Below are positions 53,904 to 62,752 of a stretch of DNA of 64,000 nucleotides, piece after piece; position 1 is the first letter of the stretch, and each line of letters opens with the position of its first letter. The stretch lies in the NCBI GenBank assembly GCA_035447065.1, contig DAOTGJ010000005.1, forward strand, positions 62,001-126,000, written 5' to 3'. The translations under genes were made by a program, and so were the position numbers. This DNA comes from CALEMW01 sp035447065. GTDB lineage: Bacteria > Krumholzibacteriota > Krumholzibacteriia > LZORAL124-64-63. A model generated the notes under the pieces. It did not search any database. It was not told where the DNA came from and saw only the letters and a list, made by a program, of their open reading frames with translations.

Positions 53904-55061
53904 CTAGCCCACGGCCTTGGCCAGGGCCTCGGCGCGGTCGGCGAGCTCCCAGGTGAAGCCCTCCTCCTCGCGTCCGAAGTGGCCGTAGGCCGCCGTGGCG
54001 CGGTACACCGGACGCCGCAGCTTCAGGTCCGAGATGATCCCCTTGGGCGTCAGGTCGAAGACCTTGCGCACCGCCGCGGTGATCTGGGCGTCGGTGGCCC
54101 GGCCGGTGCCGTAGGTCTCCACCATGACCGACACGGGGTCCGCCACGCCGATGGCGTAGGCCAGCTGCACCATGCAGCGGTCGGCCAGGTCCGCGGCCAG
54201 CACGTTCTTGGCCACCCAGCGGGCGGCGTACGTGGCGCTGCGGTCCACCTTGGTGGGGTCCTTGCCCGAGAAGGCGCCGCCGCCGTGGGGCGCGCTGCCG
54301 CCGTAGGTGTCCACGATGATCTTGCGGCCGGTCAGGCCGCAGTCCCCCTGGGGCCCGCCGATGACGAACTTGCCCGTGGGGTTGATGTGCAGCTTGGCGC
54401 CGTCCCAATCCAGGCCCGCCCCGTTCAGCACCGGGCTGATGACCTGGGAGATGATGCCCTCGCGGATCTGGTCCTCCACGCCGGGGTCGTGCTGGGTGGA
54501 GATGACCACGGCGTCGATGCGCACGGGCTTGTCGCCCTCGTACTCCACCGTGACCTGGCTCTTGCCGTCGGGACGCACCCAGGGCAGGGTGCCGTTCTTC
54601 CGCACCTCGGCGAGGCGGCGGGTCAGCAGGTGCGAGAGGGTGATGGGCAGGGGCATGAGGACGTCGGTCTCGCGGCAGGCGTAGCCGAACATGAGGCCCT
54701 GGTCGCCGGCGCCCTGGGCGTGCTCCGAGGACTCGTCCACGCCCATGGCGATGTCGCCGGACTGCTCGTCGATGGACGAGAGGACGGCGCAGGTGTCGCA
54801 GTCGAAGCCGTAGGCGGCGTCGGTGTAGCCGATCTCGCGGATGGTGGAGCGGACCAGCTTGGGGATGTCCACGTAGACCTTGGTGGTGATCTCGCCCGCG
54901 ACCACGGCCATGCCGGTGGTGACCATGGTCTCGCAGGCCACGCGGCCCATGGGGTCCTCGGCCATGATGGCGTCCAGGACGCTGTCGGAGATCTGGTCGG
55001 CCACCTTGTCGGGGTGTCCCTCGGTCACGGACTCGCTGCTGAAGAGATGCCGTTCGGCCAT
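53904..55061 (-). CDS. metK: S-adenosylmethionine synthase
   Basis: A 385-aa enzyme making SAM from methionine and ATP. Motifs are SVTEGHPDKVADQISDSVLD, GAGDQGLMFGYA, GPQGDCGLTGRKIIVDTYGG and GGGAFSGKDPTKVDRS. ATG 55061 has GGAGG 4 bases upstream. The 120-base upstream gap shows no recognisable SAM riboswitch. It follows ptsI on the same strand. Confidence 0.97.
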   Translation of the reverse strand: MAERHLFSSESVTEGHPDKVADQISDSVLDAIMAEDPMGRVACETMVTTGMAVVAGEITTKVYVDIPKLVRSTIREIGYTDAAYGFDCDTCAVLSSIDEQSGDIAMGVDESSEHAQGAGDQGLMFGYACRETDVLMPLPITLSHLLTRRLAEVRKNGTLPWVRPDGKSQVTVEYEGDKPVRIDAVVISTQHDPGVEDQIREGIISQVISPVLNGAGLDWDGAKLHINPTGKFVIGGPQGDCGLTGRKIIVDTYGGSAPHGGGAFSGKDPTKVDRSATYAARWVAKNVLAADLADRCMVQLAYAIGVADPVSVMVETYGTGRATDAQITAAVRKVFDLTPKGIISDLKLRRPVYRATAAYGHFGREEEGFTWELADRAEALAKAVG

Positions 55062-55181
55062 GGATCCTCCCTCGCCTCCCCCGCGGGGAACGGCGTTGCT
55101 CGTTGTCCAATCCGACGCCCCGCCTCGCGGGCGCGTCCGCGCATCTTAACGCTTCCGGCGGCCCACGGCCAGCCGCGATCC

Positions 55182-56927
55182 TCAGCCGTCGCCGCGCCGC
55201 CGCTTCTTCTCGGTCAGATAGGCGTTCAGGCGGGCCTCGGCCTCGGCGGCGGTCCCGCAGCGCCGGAGCTCGGCCACCAGGGCCTCGGCCTCGGGGCGCG
55301 GGGTCCAGCGGACGACCTGCTTCACCTTGGGGATCTGGGCGGCGTGGAGGCTCAGGGAATCGAAGCCCAGCCCCAGCAGGACCTCGGCGTAGCGTGTTTC
55401 CGAGGCCATCTCGCCGCACATGCCCACCGGGATCCCCGCGGCGTGGGCCGCGTCGGCCACCTGGCCCAGGAGCCGCAGCACGGCCGGGTGCAGGGGCTGG
55501 TAGAGGTAGGCCACCTGGGCGTTGAGGCGGTCCATGGCCAGGGTGTACTGGATGAGGTCGTTGGTGCCCACGGAGAAGAAGTCGCACTCGCGGGCCAGCA
55601 GGTCCGCGGCCACCGCCGCCGAAGGCGTCTCGATCATGATGCCCACGGGGATGTCCGGATCGTGCTCCAGGCCGGCGGCCGCCAGCTCCTCGCAGCACTC
55701 GCGGCAGACGGCGCGGGCGGCGCGCAGCTCGTCCACGCCGGTGATCATGGGGAACATGAGCTGCAGCGGCCCGCGGGCGGCGGCCCGATAGATGGCGCGC
55801 AGCTGGGACTTGAACAGGGCGCGGTTGGCCAGCAGGAAGCGGATCCCGCGCCACCCCAGGAAGGGATTGGACTCCTTCCGTCCGCCCAGGTAGCGCACCA
55901 CCTTGTCCCCGCCCACATCCAGGGTGCGGAAGACCGCGGGACGCCCTCCCAGGCGGTTCAGGACGCCGGCGTAGACGTCGTACTGCTCGGCCTCCGACGG
56001 GATGGTGCCGTGCTGGAACACCAGGTACTCGGTGCGCAGGAGGCCCACGCCCTCGGCGCCGGCAGCCAGGGCCAGATCCAGCTCCGGGGGCAGTTCGATG
56101 TTGGCCAGGAGGCTCACGCGCACGTCGTCGGGGGTCACGGCCGGAAGGTCGCGCAGGTGGGCGTGCTTGGCGCCGCTGTCCTGGGATTCGCGCGCCAGGG
56201 CGCGGTAACGCTCCAGGACCTCGTCCTCGGGATCCAGGGTCACCTCGCCGAGGCCGCCGTCCAGGGCCACCAGATCCCCGTCCTGCAGCTTGGCCAGGGC
56301 GGCGCCCAGGCCCACCACCGCGGGGATGCCCAGGGATCGGGCCAGGATGGCCACGTGGCTGGTGCGGCTGCCGCCGCCGAGCAGGAAGCCCCGCACCTGG
56401 CCGCCCGCGAGGGCGGCGGTGTCCGAGGGAGTGAGGTCGTCGGCCGCGATCACGCACGGCTCGAGCGGGGGCGTCAGATCGCCATCCTCGCAGTCCTGGA
56501 GGGTCCGCAGCAGGCGGGCCTCCACGTCGCGCAGATCCAGGATCCGCTCGCGGAGGTAGTCGTCGGCGAGGTCGTCGAAACGGGTCAGGATCTCGGTGGC
56601 GGCCTCGTGCAGGGCGCCGTCGGCGGAGATGCGGCGCTCCTCGATGAGGGCCTCGGCGCGGCCCACCAGGAGCTCGTCCTCCAGCATGAGGAGCTGGCTC
56701 TCCAGGATCGCGGCGTCGCCGTTGGCCAGGTCGCGGTCCAGGCGCTCCACCAGGGCGGAGATCTCGTCGCGGGCGGCCGCCACGGCGGCGCGGAAGCGTC
56801 CGATCTCGGCCACGACGTCCTCGGGCGCCAGGGCGCGGCCCTCCACCCGGAGCTCCTCGCGGCGCACCACGTGCAGAGGGGCCACGGCGAAGCCGGGCGA
56901 CGCGGCGATGCCCCGCAGGGTGCGCAA
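55182..56927 (-). CDS. ptsI: PTS phosphotransferase enzyme I
   Basis: A 581-aa enzyme I that takes phosphate from PEP and passes it to HPr. The phospho-His is in GGGSRTSHVAILARSLG (about residue 190). The C-terminal PEP domain has VGLLRTEYL, TLDVGGDK, NPFLGWRGIRF, MIETPSAA and VGTNDLIQY. The start is TTG 56927, 8 bases after AGGGG and 2 bases after the HPr stop. Confidence 0.95.
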   Translation of the reverse strand: MRTLRGIAASPGFAVAPLHVVRREELRVEGRALAPEDVVAEIGRFRAAVAAARDEISALVERLDRDLANGDAAILESQLLMLEDELLVGRAEALIEERRISADGALHEAATEILTRFDDLADDYLRERILDLRDVEARLLRTLQDCEDGDLTPPLEPCVIAADDLTPSDTAALAGGQVRGFLLGGGSRTSHVAILARSLGIPAVVGLGAALAKLQDGDLVALDGGLGEVTLDPEDEVLERYRALARESQDSGAKHAHLRDLPAVTPDDVRVSLLANIELPPELDLALAAGAEGVGLLRTEYLVFQHGTIPSEAEQYDVYAGVLNRLGGRPAVFRTLDVGGDKVVRYLGGRKESNPFLGWRGIRFLLANRALFKSQLRAIYRAAARGPLQLMFPMITGVDELRAARAVCRECCEELAAAGLEHDPDIPVGIMIETPSAAVAADLLARECDFFSVGTNDLIQYTLAMDRLNAQVAYLYQPLHPAVLRLLGQVADAAHAAGIPVGMCGEMASETRYAEVLLGLGFDSLSLHAAQIPKVKQVVRWTPRPEAEALVAELRRCGTAAEAEARLNAYLTEKKRRRGDG

Positions 56928-56929
56928 GG

Positions 56930-57211
56930 TCAGGTCCCCTGTTCCTCGGGCGAGGCCAGGTCCACGGAGATGAGCCGGACCAGGGCGACGGTGGCGGCCT
57001 GCTCGTCCGGGCCCTCCACCTCGATCTCCACCGCGCTGCCGTGGTCGGCGGCCAGGCTCGCCAGCCCCATGATGCTCTTGGCGTTGGCCACCCGCCCGTT
57101 GAAGCGGATGGTCACCTCGGCCTGGAACGTCTTGGCCAGCTTGACGATGCGCCCGGCGGCGCGCAGGTGGAACCCGACCGGATCGGCGATGGTGGCGGTG
57201 GCTTTCTCCAA
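56930..57211 (-). CDS. ptsH: Phosphocarrier protein HPr
   Basis: A 93-aa HPr. I place the start at TTG 57211, preceded by GAGAG. That puts the phospho-His exactly at residue 15 (VGFHLRAAGRI) and the regulatory Ser exactly at 46 (AKSIMGLASL). The usual Pro after the active-site Arg is Ala here. Ser46 is the target of HPr kinase, encoded in the same cluster. An upstream in-frame stretch from 57295 is low-complexity Arg and not supported. Confidence 0.93.
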   Translation of the reverse strand: MEKATATIADPVGFHLRAAGRIVKLAKTFQAEVTIRFNGRVANAKSIMGLASLAADHGSAVEIEVEGPDEQAATVALVRLISVDLASPEEQGT

Positions 57212-57296
57212 GGTACTCTCGCTTTCTCGACCGCGCGGGCGGGAGCGCGGGCGTGCACGGCCCGGCGGCCGCCGCGACCGCGCGGAAGTCCGCAAT

Positions 57297-58076
57297 CTAC
57301 AGGTACGTCAGCACCAGGGCAAGGGGCAGCAGCAGGAGCAGGACGGCCTCCCCGGGTGCCCGGCGACGCAGCCAGAGGGCCAACCCCGTGGCCAGAACCA
57401 GCCCCAGGACCGCCTCGGGACCGTCGGGACGCCGGGCCAGATCCGCCGCCGCCGCCACCATCCAGGCGGCGAAGACACCGGTCAGCACGGCGCCCACGCG
57501 CTTGAGCACGTGGATGGCCTGATGCCAGAACGGGGCGCCCAGCAGATCCGCGATGTCCATGCCCAAACGGTAGCCGTCCCCCAGGGATCGGTAGCGCAGC
57601 ACGAGCTGCCAGAAGGAGAAGGCCCCCACCGGCATCAGCACCGCCCAGGCCGGCGCACCGAGCCCGAGCAGCACTCCGAGCATGAGCAGCGCCGGCTGCA
57701 GGCCCAACCAGAAGAGCTGGTCGCCCAGCGACGCCAGGGCGCGGCCCACGGTCTCCTTGAAGCTGCGCACCGTCCGTTCGTAGCCGCCGCCGCTGCGCCG
57801 GGCGTCCTCCTCCAGGCGCAGCACCCCCCCGACCACGTAGTTGGCCAGGTACGGGTTGGTGTTGAAGTAGCCGAAGTGGTCCCGGCAGAGCCGGCGCAGC
57901 TCTCGGCGGTCCAGGCGCCGGTCGCGGGCCCAGGGCATCATCACGGACAGGAGCCCCATATGTTGCATGCGGCGCGGATTCCAGCTGGCCTGCAGGGCCA
58001 GCGACCGCAGGGCCATGGCCAGGCGGAGCCCCGTGGAGAGGGCCGGCTGCCGGGGTTCGACCGGGCGTCCGCTCAT
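57297..58076 (-). CDS. PTS mannose-family IID component
   Basis: A 259-aa membrane subunit. The family pattern is LRSLALQASWNPRRMQHMGLL. Later stretches are FGYFNTNPYLANYVVGG and LGDQLFWLGLQPALLMLG, and there is a C-terminal hydrophobic run. With IIC it forms the sugar channel. ATG 58076 overlaps the IIC stop (ATGA). The 85-base gap to ptsH is GC-rich with no gene. Confidence 0.9.
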   Translation of the reverse strand: MSGRPVEPRQPALSTGLRLAMALRSLALQASWNPRRMQHMGLLSVMMPWARDRRLDRRELRRLCRDHFGYFNTNPYLANYVVGGVLRLEEDARRSGGGYERTVRSFKETVGRALASLGDQLFWLGLQPALLMLGVLLGLGAPAWAVLMPVGAFSFWQLVLRYRSLGDGYRLGMDIADLLGAPFWHQAIHVLKRVGAVLTGVFAAWMVAAAADLARRPDGPEAVLGLVLATGLALWLRRRAPGEAVLLLLLPLALVLTYL

Positions 58077-58852
58077 GATCCGGCTCTCCGCGTCACGGTC
58101 CACCACAAGGCCGCCAGGACCACCGCGAAGGCGCCGGCCAGCCAGCGGCGACCCGCCCGGCTCCCGTACAGGTCCATCAGGGCGCCCAGGGCGAGGGCCG
58201 GCGAGAACCAGGGCAGCAGCCCCAGCGCCTTCTGCAGCCGCGACGGCAGGTCGGGATAGGCCGGGATCCACACCAGCACCGCGACGGCGTAGACCAACGA
58301 CGCCACCAGGGCCCCCCGCACCGCGGTGCCGAGCAGGCAGCGCAGGTGCACCAGGTCCAGGTGGCCGCTGTGTCCGTCGCGCAGGGCGCGGAGGGCCCCG
58401 GCGCTCTGCCGCTCATGCCAGGCCCGCTCGGCCTTGACCAGCCGATGGCCGGCCAGGCTCGCCACCGCCAGCAGCACCAGGAGCCAGCCCACCCGGGCGG
58501 AGACGGGGCCCGGGCGCAGCACGGCCTCGTCCGCGGCGGCCGTCAGGAAGCCGGAGGCCGCGGCGGCCGCCAGGGCGCCCACCAGCGGCGCCGCCTGCTC
58601 GCCCAGGAAGGAGCGTCCCACGGGCAGGTTCCCCAGGGTGGCGAGCTGGAGAGGCAGGCCCAGGGCCAGACCGGCGGCGGGTTCGCCCAGCACGTAGCCG
58701 GCCACGACCGCCGCGGGCAGCGGCTGCCCGAGCCAGGTCTGGGCCAGGGCCGTGTCGTCCAGACTGGCCAGGGCGCCCAGGAACAGGGTGGTCAGGAGGG
58801 CCCATGCGGGCAGGGAGGCGAAGAGGGCGGATTCCCAGCCGGCCTCGATCAC
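58073..58852 (-). CDS. PTS mannose-family IIC component
   Basis: A 259-aa polytopic permease with about seven hydrophobic segments. The IIC-like stretch is VVAGYVLGEPAAGLALGLPLQLATLGNLPVGRSF. The start is GTG 58852, overlapping the IIB stop (GTGA). It would be the main translocating subunit. The sugar cannot be told from sequence; poor conservation of the usual Arg-Pro before the first glycine motif suggests a divergent channel. Confidence 0.85.
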   Translation of the reverse strand: MIEAGWESALFASLPAWALLTTLFLGALASLDDTALAQTWLGQPLPAAVVAGYVLGEPAAGLALGLPLQLATLGNLPVGRSFLGEQAAPLVGALAAAAASGFLTAAADEAVLRPGPVSARVGWLLVLLAVASLAGHRLVKAERAWHERQSAGALRALRDGHSGHLDLVHLRCLLGTAVRGALVASLVYAVAVLVWIPAYPDLPSRLQKALGLLPWFSPALALGALMDLYGSRAGRRWLAGAFAVVLAALWWTVTRRAGS

Positions 58853-59340
58853 AGCTCGGCCTCGATGCGGTCCAGGTCCGCGGCGTCGATGTCCGCATCG
58901 CGGGAGCCGGGCACCGTCTGGGCGTAGAGCCGGCAGCCGGCCGCCAGCAGGCCGCGCAGGGCCGCCACGTCGTCCCGGTCCAGCCACACGTACTCGTGGA
59001 GCTCCGCCTTGCCCTTGGCGTAGTGCATGCCCCCCACGTTGATCTCGGGAAGGGCCACGCCCGCGCGGACCAGGGCGAGCATGTCGGCGGGGTCGGACGT
59101 GAGCAGGATGTCGCGGCGGTCCGGCCGGGCGTCGCGCAGGTCCGCCGCCGCGGCCTCGCGTCCGAGGATGGCCACGGCCAGCTTGGGAGGCACCGACGAG
59201 GCGTAGACGCGGGACTGCCACGGATCCGCGGCCACCTCCTCGTTGCACAGCAGGATGCGGTCGGGCTGCAGGTGCCGGCTCCAGCCCACGGTGACCTGGC
59301 CGTGGATCAGGCGGTCGTCGATGCGCGCCAGGGAGACCAC
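58849..59340 (-). CDS. PTS mannose/fructose/sorbose-family IIB component
   Basis: A 163-aa cytosolic phosphocarrier. The phospho-His is His13 in RIDDRLIHGQVTVGW. Family stretches NEEVAADPWQ and VGGMHYAKGK also match. The start is GTG 59340, 1 base after the IIA stop. It passes phosphate from IIA to the sugar. Confidence 0.93.
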   Translation of the reverse strand: MVSLARIDDRLIHGQVTVGWSRHLQPDRILLCNEEVAADPWQSRVYASSVPPKLAVAILGREAAAADLRDARPDRRDILLTSDPADMLALVRAGVALPEINVGGMHYAKGKAELHEYVWLDRDDVAALRGLLAAGCRLYAQTVPGSRDADIDAADLDRIEAEL

Positions 59341-59341
59341 G

Positions 59342-59752
59342 TCAGTCGTCGTCTCCCGGATTGGCGGGCAGGATGGCGATGGCCTGGCGGCCCTTCTCCA
59401 CCAGGCGACGCGCCAGCTCCTCGCTGGACAGGGAGTCGCGCCAGGTGCAGAAGTCCAGCAGCATGGCCAGGTTCACCCCGCTGAGGACGCGGGCCTGGGC
59501 CGTCACGCCGGCGGCGAGACGGCAGGCCACGGCGCAGCTGCCGGCCATGTCGTCCACGAAGAGGAGGACGCCGCGGGCGTCGTCGGCCACGGCCTCGGCG
59601 CAGGCCGCCTTCACGGCGGCCGTGAGCTCCGGCGCTCCCTTGCCCTGGTTGGAGAGGGCCGAGAGGCCCTGCCCGGGCCCCAGGATGCTCTCCACCACGG
59701 CCACCAGCTCGGCGGCCACGCGGCCGTGGGTCACCACCACACCATGGATCAT
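59342..59752 (-). CDS. PTS mannose-family IIA component
   Basis: A 136-aa IIA with phospho-His at residue 9 (VVVTHGRVAAELV). LLFVDDMAGSCAV and LSGVNLAML are typical. ATG 59752 has GGAG upstream. It follows hprK by 7 bases. It accepts phosphate from HPr. Confidence 0.93.
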   Translation of the reverse strand: MIHGVVVTHGRVAAELVAVVESILGPGQGLSALSNQGKGAPELTAAVKAACAEAVADDARGVLLFVDDMAGSCAVACRLAAGVTAQARVLSGVNLAMLLDFCTWRDSLSSEELARRLVEKGRQAIAILPANPGDDD

Positions 59753-59759
59753 GGCGCTC

Positions 59760-60737
59760 CTATTCCCGATCCTGCCGCAGGTAGCCCCGCAGCTCGTCGC
59801 CGCGCCGGAGCGTGTCCATGATGCGGCGGTTGAGGTCCTGGGCGGCGTCGATGCCGTAGATCTTGAGCATGAAGTCCAGCGCGATCACCTCGGCGATCAC
59901 CGTGATGTTCTTGCCGGGGAAGATGGGCACCTCGATGCGCGGGATGCGCACGCCGAGCAGCTCCGAGTAACGGCGGTCCAGGCCGGTGCGTTCGTAGTCC
60001 ACGTCGTCGCGCCAGCGCTGGAGGTTGACCTCCACCTCGATGCGCTTCTGCATGCGGATGCCCCGGATGCCGAACACGGCCTGCACGTCGATGACCCCCA
60101 CGCCGCGGATCTCCACGCTGTGCTGCAGCACGTCGCGGAAACGGCCCACGAGGATGTCCTCCCCCATGCGCCGCACCTCCACGATGTCGTCGGCCACCAG
60201 CCGGTGCCCGCGCTCCACCAGGTCCAGGGCGGTCTCGCTCTTGCCGATGCCGCTCTTGCCGGTGAAGAGCATGCCCACGCCGTAGACGTCCACCAGCGAG
60301 GCGTGCACCTCGTCCACGGGCGCGAAGGCCTCGTTCAGGTGGTCGCCCAGCTTGCGGATGAAGTCCTCGGTGGCCAGGCCGGTGCGGAAGACGGGGATCT
60401 GGCGGCGCTCGGCGGCGCGCAGGAAGGGCGCGGGCACGCACTGGTTGCGGCTCACGTACACGGCGGGGGCGCTCAGGCGCTCCAGGCGGCCCAGGGCGTC
60501 GTCCTGGTCGTCCTCGTCCAGGCCGGCGATGTAGGCGATCTCGGACTCGCCCAGAACCTGCAGCCGACCCGGCAGGAAGTTGTCCATGAAGCCCATGAGG
60601 GCCATCCCCGGACGGTGCACGTCCGGGGCGGCCAGGGGGATGTCCTGCTCCGGCAGCTCGGTGAGGGCCTCCAGCGCGAGGCTCTCGCGCAGGCGGCGCC
60701 ACACCCACTGCACCGTGACCGTGGGCCGGGGCGGCAC
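59760..60737 (-). CDS. hprK: HPr kinase/phosphorylase
   Basis: A 325-aa bifunctional enzyme that phosphorylates and dephosphorylates HPr Ser46. Walker A is GKSGIGKSE (about 159-167). The HprK signature lies downstream (VEIRGVGVIDVQAVFG), with a C-terminal Lys/Arg-rich helix. The N-terminal domain (1-130) is the MurE-like sensor. The start is GTG 60737, 2 bases past the hpf stop TAG. Its target HPr, with Ser46 intact, is five genes downstream. Confidence 0.95.
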   Translation of the reverse strand: MPPRPTVTVQWVWRRLRESLALEALTELPEQDIPLAAPDVHRPGMALMGFMDNFLPGRLQVLGESEIAYIAGLDEDDQDDALGRLERLSAPAVYVSRNQCVPAPFLRAAERRQIPVFRTGLATEDFIRKLGDHLNEAFAPVDEVHASLVDVYGVGMLFTGKSGIGKSETALDLVERGHRLVADDIVEVRRMGEDILVGRFRDVLQHSVEIRGVGVIDVQAVFGIRGIRMQKRIEVEVNLQRWRDDVDYERTGLDRRYSELLGVRIPRIEVPIFPGKNITVIAEVIALDFMLKIYGIDAAQDLNRRIMDTLRRGDELRGYLRQDRE

Positions 60738-60738
60738 G

Positions 60739-61272
60739 CTAGTCCCCCGGCACCATGACGCCGAACTCGCCGTCGTCCTTGCGGTAGATCACGTTGACGG
60801 CGCCCGTCTCCAGGTTGCGGAACACGTAGAACGGACTGTCGGCGCGGCCGTAGGCCTCGCGGGCCTGGTCCACGGTGAGGTCGCGCAGCTCGAAGGCGCC
60901 GTCGCGGTAGGCCGAGCCGGGGTTGTCCAGCAGCTCGCCGCCGCTCATGGCCGCGCCCAGGCCGCCCGGCTCGCCGCGGCCGCGGTGGTCCTTCATCTTG
61001 TCCTTGAAGCGGCGCAGCTGGCGCTCCACGCTCTCGATGGCCAGGGCCGCCGCCCCGTCGGGCTCCGCGTGGTTCACCTTGGCGTGGCAGGAGTGCTGCT
61101 TCAGGCTCAGGGCCAGGTCGCCGGTGAAGCGGCCGCCCTCGAAGGTCAGCGCCAGGCGCGCCCCCATGGGCTCCGTGGGGCTGTAGCGCTTCAGGTTCTC
61201 CAGCTTCTCGACGATCTTGTCCTTCATCTCGTCGTCCAGCGTGAAGTGACGGCTGTGGATCTCGAGCTGCAT
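60739..61272 (-). CDS. hpf: Ribosome hibernation promoting factor, long form
   Basis: A 177-aa long HPF. The N-terminal S30AE domain (1-95) binds the 30S A/P sites. The C-terminal domain (about 120-177: ELRDLTVDQAREAYGRADSPFYVFRN, cut here by family resemblance) dimerises ribosomes into 100S particles. ATG 61272 has GGAGG 5 bases upstream. It lies 21 bases after rpoN, a common order in proteobacteria. Confidence 0.93.
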   Translation of the reverse strand: MQLEIHSRHFTLDDEMKDKIVEKLENLKRYSPTEPMGARLALTFEGGRFTGDLALSLKQHSCHAKVNHAEPDGAAALAIESVERQLRRFKDKMKDHRGRGEPGGLGAAMSGGELLDNPGSAYRDGAFELRDLTVDQAREAYGRADSPFYVFRNLETGAVNVIYRKDDGEFGVMVPGD

Positions 61273-61293
61273 GTCGTCCTCCCCTTCTGCGTG

Positions 61294-62739
61294 CTAGAAC
61301 CGCTTGCGCATCCTGGCGTTCAGGATGCCCAGCTGTTCGCGGTACTTGGCCACCGTGCGGCGCGCGATCTTCAGCCCGCGCGCCGAGAGCAGGTCCACGA
61401 TCTTCTTGTCCGAAAGGGGACGCGCGGGGTCTTCGCCCCCCACGATCTCCTGGATCATCTCCTTGACGGCCTTGGCCGCCACCTCGTCGCCCTCGTCCGT
61501 GTCCAGGCCGGCGCTGAAGAAGTACTTGAGCGGGAACACGCCGCGCGGCGTCTGGCAGTACTTGCTCTTGGTGACGCGCGACACCGTGCTCTCGTGCATG
61601 CCGATGGTGCTGGCTACCTGCTGCAGGGTCAAGGGGCGAAGCGCGATGGGCCCCAGCTCGAAGAAGTCCCGCTGCTCCCGCACGATGGCCTCCATGACCT
61701 TGATCATGGTACGCCGGCGCTGCTCGATGGTCTTGATGATCCACTCGGCGTAGCGGCGCTTCTCATCGATGAACTGCACGGTGTCGTTGTCGCCGCCGGT
61801 CTTGCCGGCGGCCACGGCGTCGTAGGCGTTGCTCACGCGCAGGCGGGGCAGGTTGCCGTCGTTGAGGTAGACCACGTAGTCGTCGTCCACCTTCTCCACC
61901 ACCAGGTCCGGGGTGATGTAGGCCGAGGCGTCGCCGCCCATGCTCATGCCGGGCTTGGGGTCCAGCTCGCCGATGCGCTCGGCGATCTCCTGCACCTCCC
62001 GCGGCGTGATGCCCATGGCGCGCGCGATCTCGGTGAAGCGGCGGTTCTTGAGGTCCTCGAAATGGCGGCGGATGACCTCCGCCTCCGGCGAATCCTCCCG
62101 GCCCTGGGCCCGGAGCTGCAGGATGAGGCACTCCTGGATGTCGCGGGCGCCCACGCCGGGGGGGTCGAAGTCCTGGATGATGCGCAGGACCTTCTCCACC
62201 TCCTCCACCTCGATCTCGAAGGTGGCGGCCACCTCCTCCAGGGTGCTGGTGAGGAAGCCGGAGGCGTCGATGGAGCCGATCAGGTACTCGCCGATGCGCC
62301 GCTCCATGTCCGTCTCCACGGCCAGCACGAGCTGGTCCATGAGCTCCTGCTGGCCCGTGGGCGTGGCCACGGTGGGGCGCTCCAGGCGGTCCTCGTCGTC
62401 GTGCTCGCGCTCGAAGGTGCCGTCCTTGAAGCCGTCCTGGAAGTACTCGTCCCAGTCCACGGCCTCGCCATCGTCGGCGGCCTCCTCGGCGCCGCTGTCC
62501 AGGTCGTGGTCGTCGTCGGCTTCGGCGGCGGCCTCCTCCTCCTCGGGCTCCTCCTGGAACTCGTCGTCCAGAGGATCCAGCTCCTCCAGCAGAGGGTTGG
62601 TCTGCAGCTCCTGCCGCAGGACCTGCTCCAGCTCCAGGGTGGGGATCTGCAGGAGCTTGAGGGCCTGCTGCAGCCGCTGGGTCATGACCAGCTGCTGCTT
62701 CTGGTAGAGGCCCTGGTGCAGTCTCAGCTTCACGTCCAT
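61294..62739 (-). CDS. rpoN: RNA polymerase sigma-54 factor
   Basis: A 481-aa sigma-54. Region I (1-55) is Gln/Leu-rich (LHQGLYQKQQLVMTQRLQQAL). Region II is very acidic (about 60-110). The core-binding and HTH domains follow. The RpoN box ARRTVAKYRE (about 455-464) reads the -24 element. It needs an AAA+ activator, none of which is encoded in the window. ATG 62739 lies 13 bases after lptB. Confidence 0.97.
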   Translation of the reverse strand: MDVKLRLHQGLYQKQQLVMTQRLQQALKLLQIPTLELEQVLRQELQTNPLLEELDPLDDEFQEEPEEEEAAAEADDDHDLDSGAEEAADDGEAVDWDEYFQDGFKDGTFEREHDDEDRLERPTVATPTGQQELMDQLVLAVETDMERRIGEYLIGSIDASGFLTSTLEEVAATFEIEVEEVEKVLRIIQDFDPPGVGARDIQECLILQLRAQGREDSPEAEVIRRHFEDLKNRRFTEIARAMGITPREVQEIAERIGELDPKPGMSMGGDASAYITPDLVVEKVDDDYVVYLNDGNLPRLRVSNAYDAVAAGKTGGDNDTVQFIDEKRRYAEWIIKTIEQRRRTMIKVMEAIVREQRDFFELGPIALRPLTLQQVASTIGMHESTVSRVTKSKYCQTPRGVFPLKYFFSAGLDTDEGDEVAAKAVKEMIQEIVGGEDPARPLSDKKIVDLLSARGLKIARRTVAKYREQLGILNARMRKRF

Positions 62740-62752
62740 GGCGTCGCGTCCG

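Noticed and set aside
55062..55181. Possible SAM riboswitch upstream of metK
   Set aside because: I looked for the conserved SAM-I and related helices and found no convincing fold or core sequence in this 120-base GC-rich gap.
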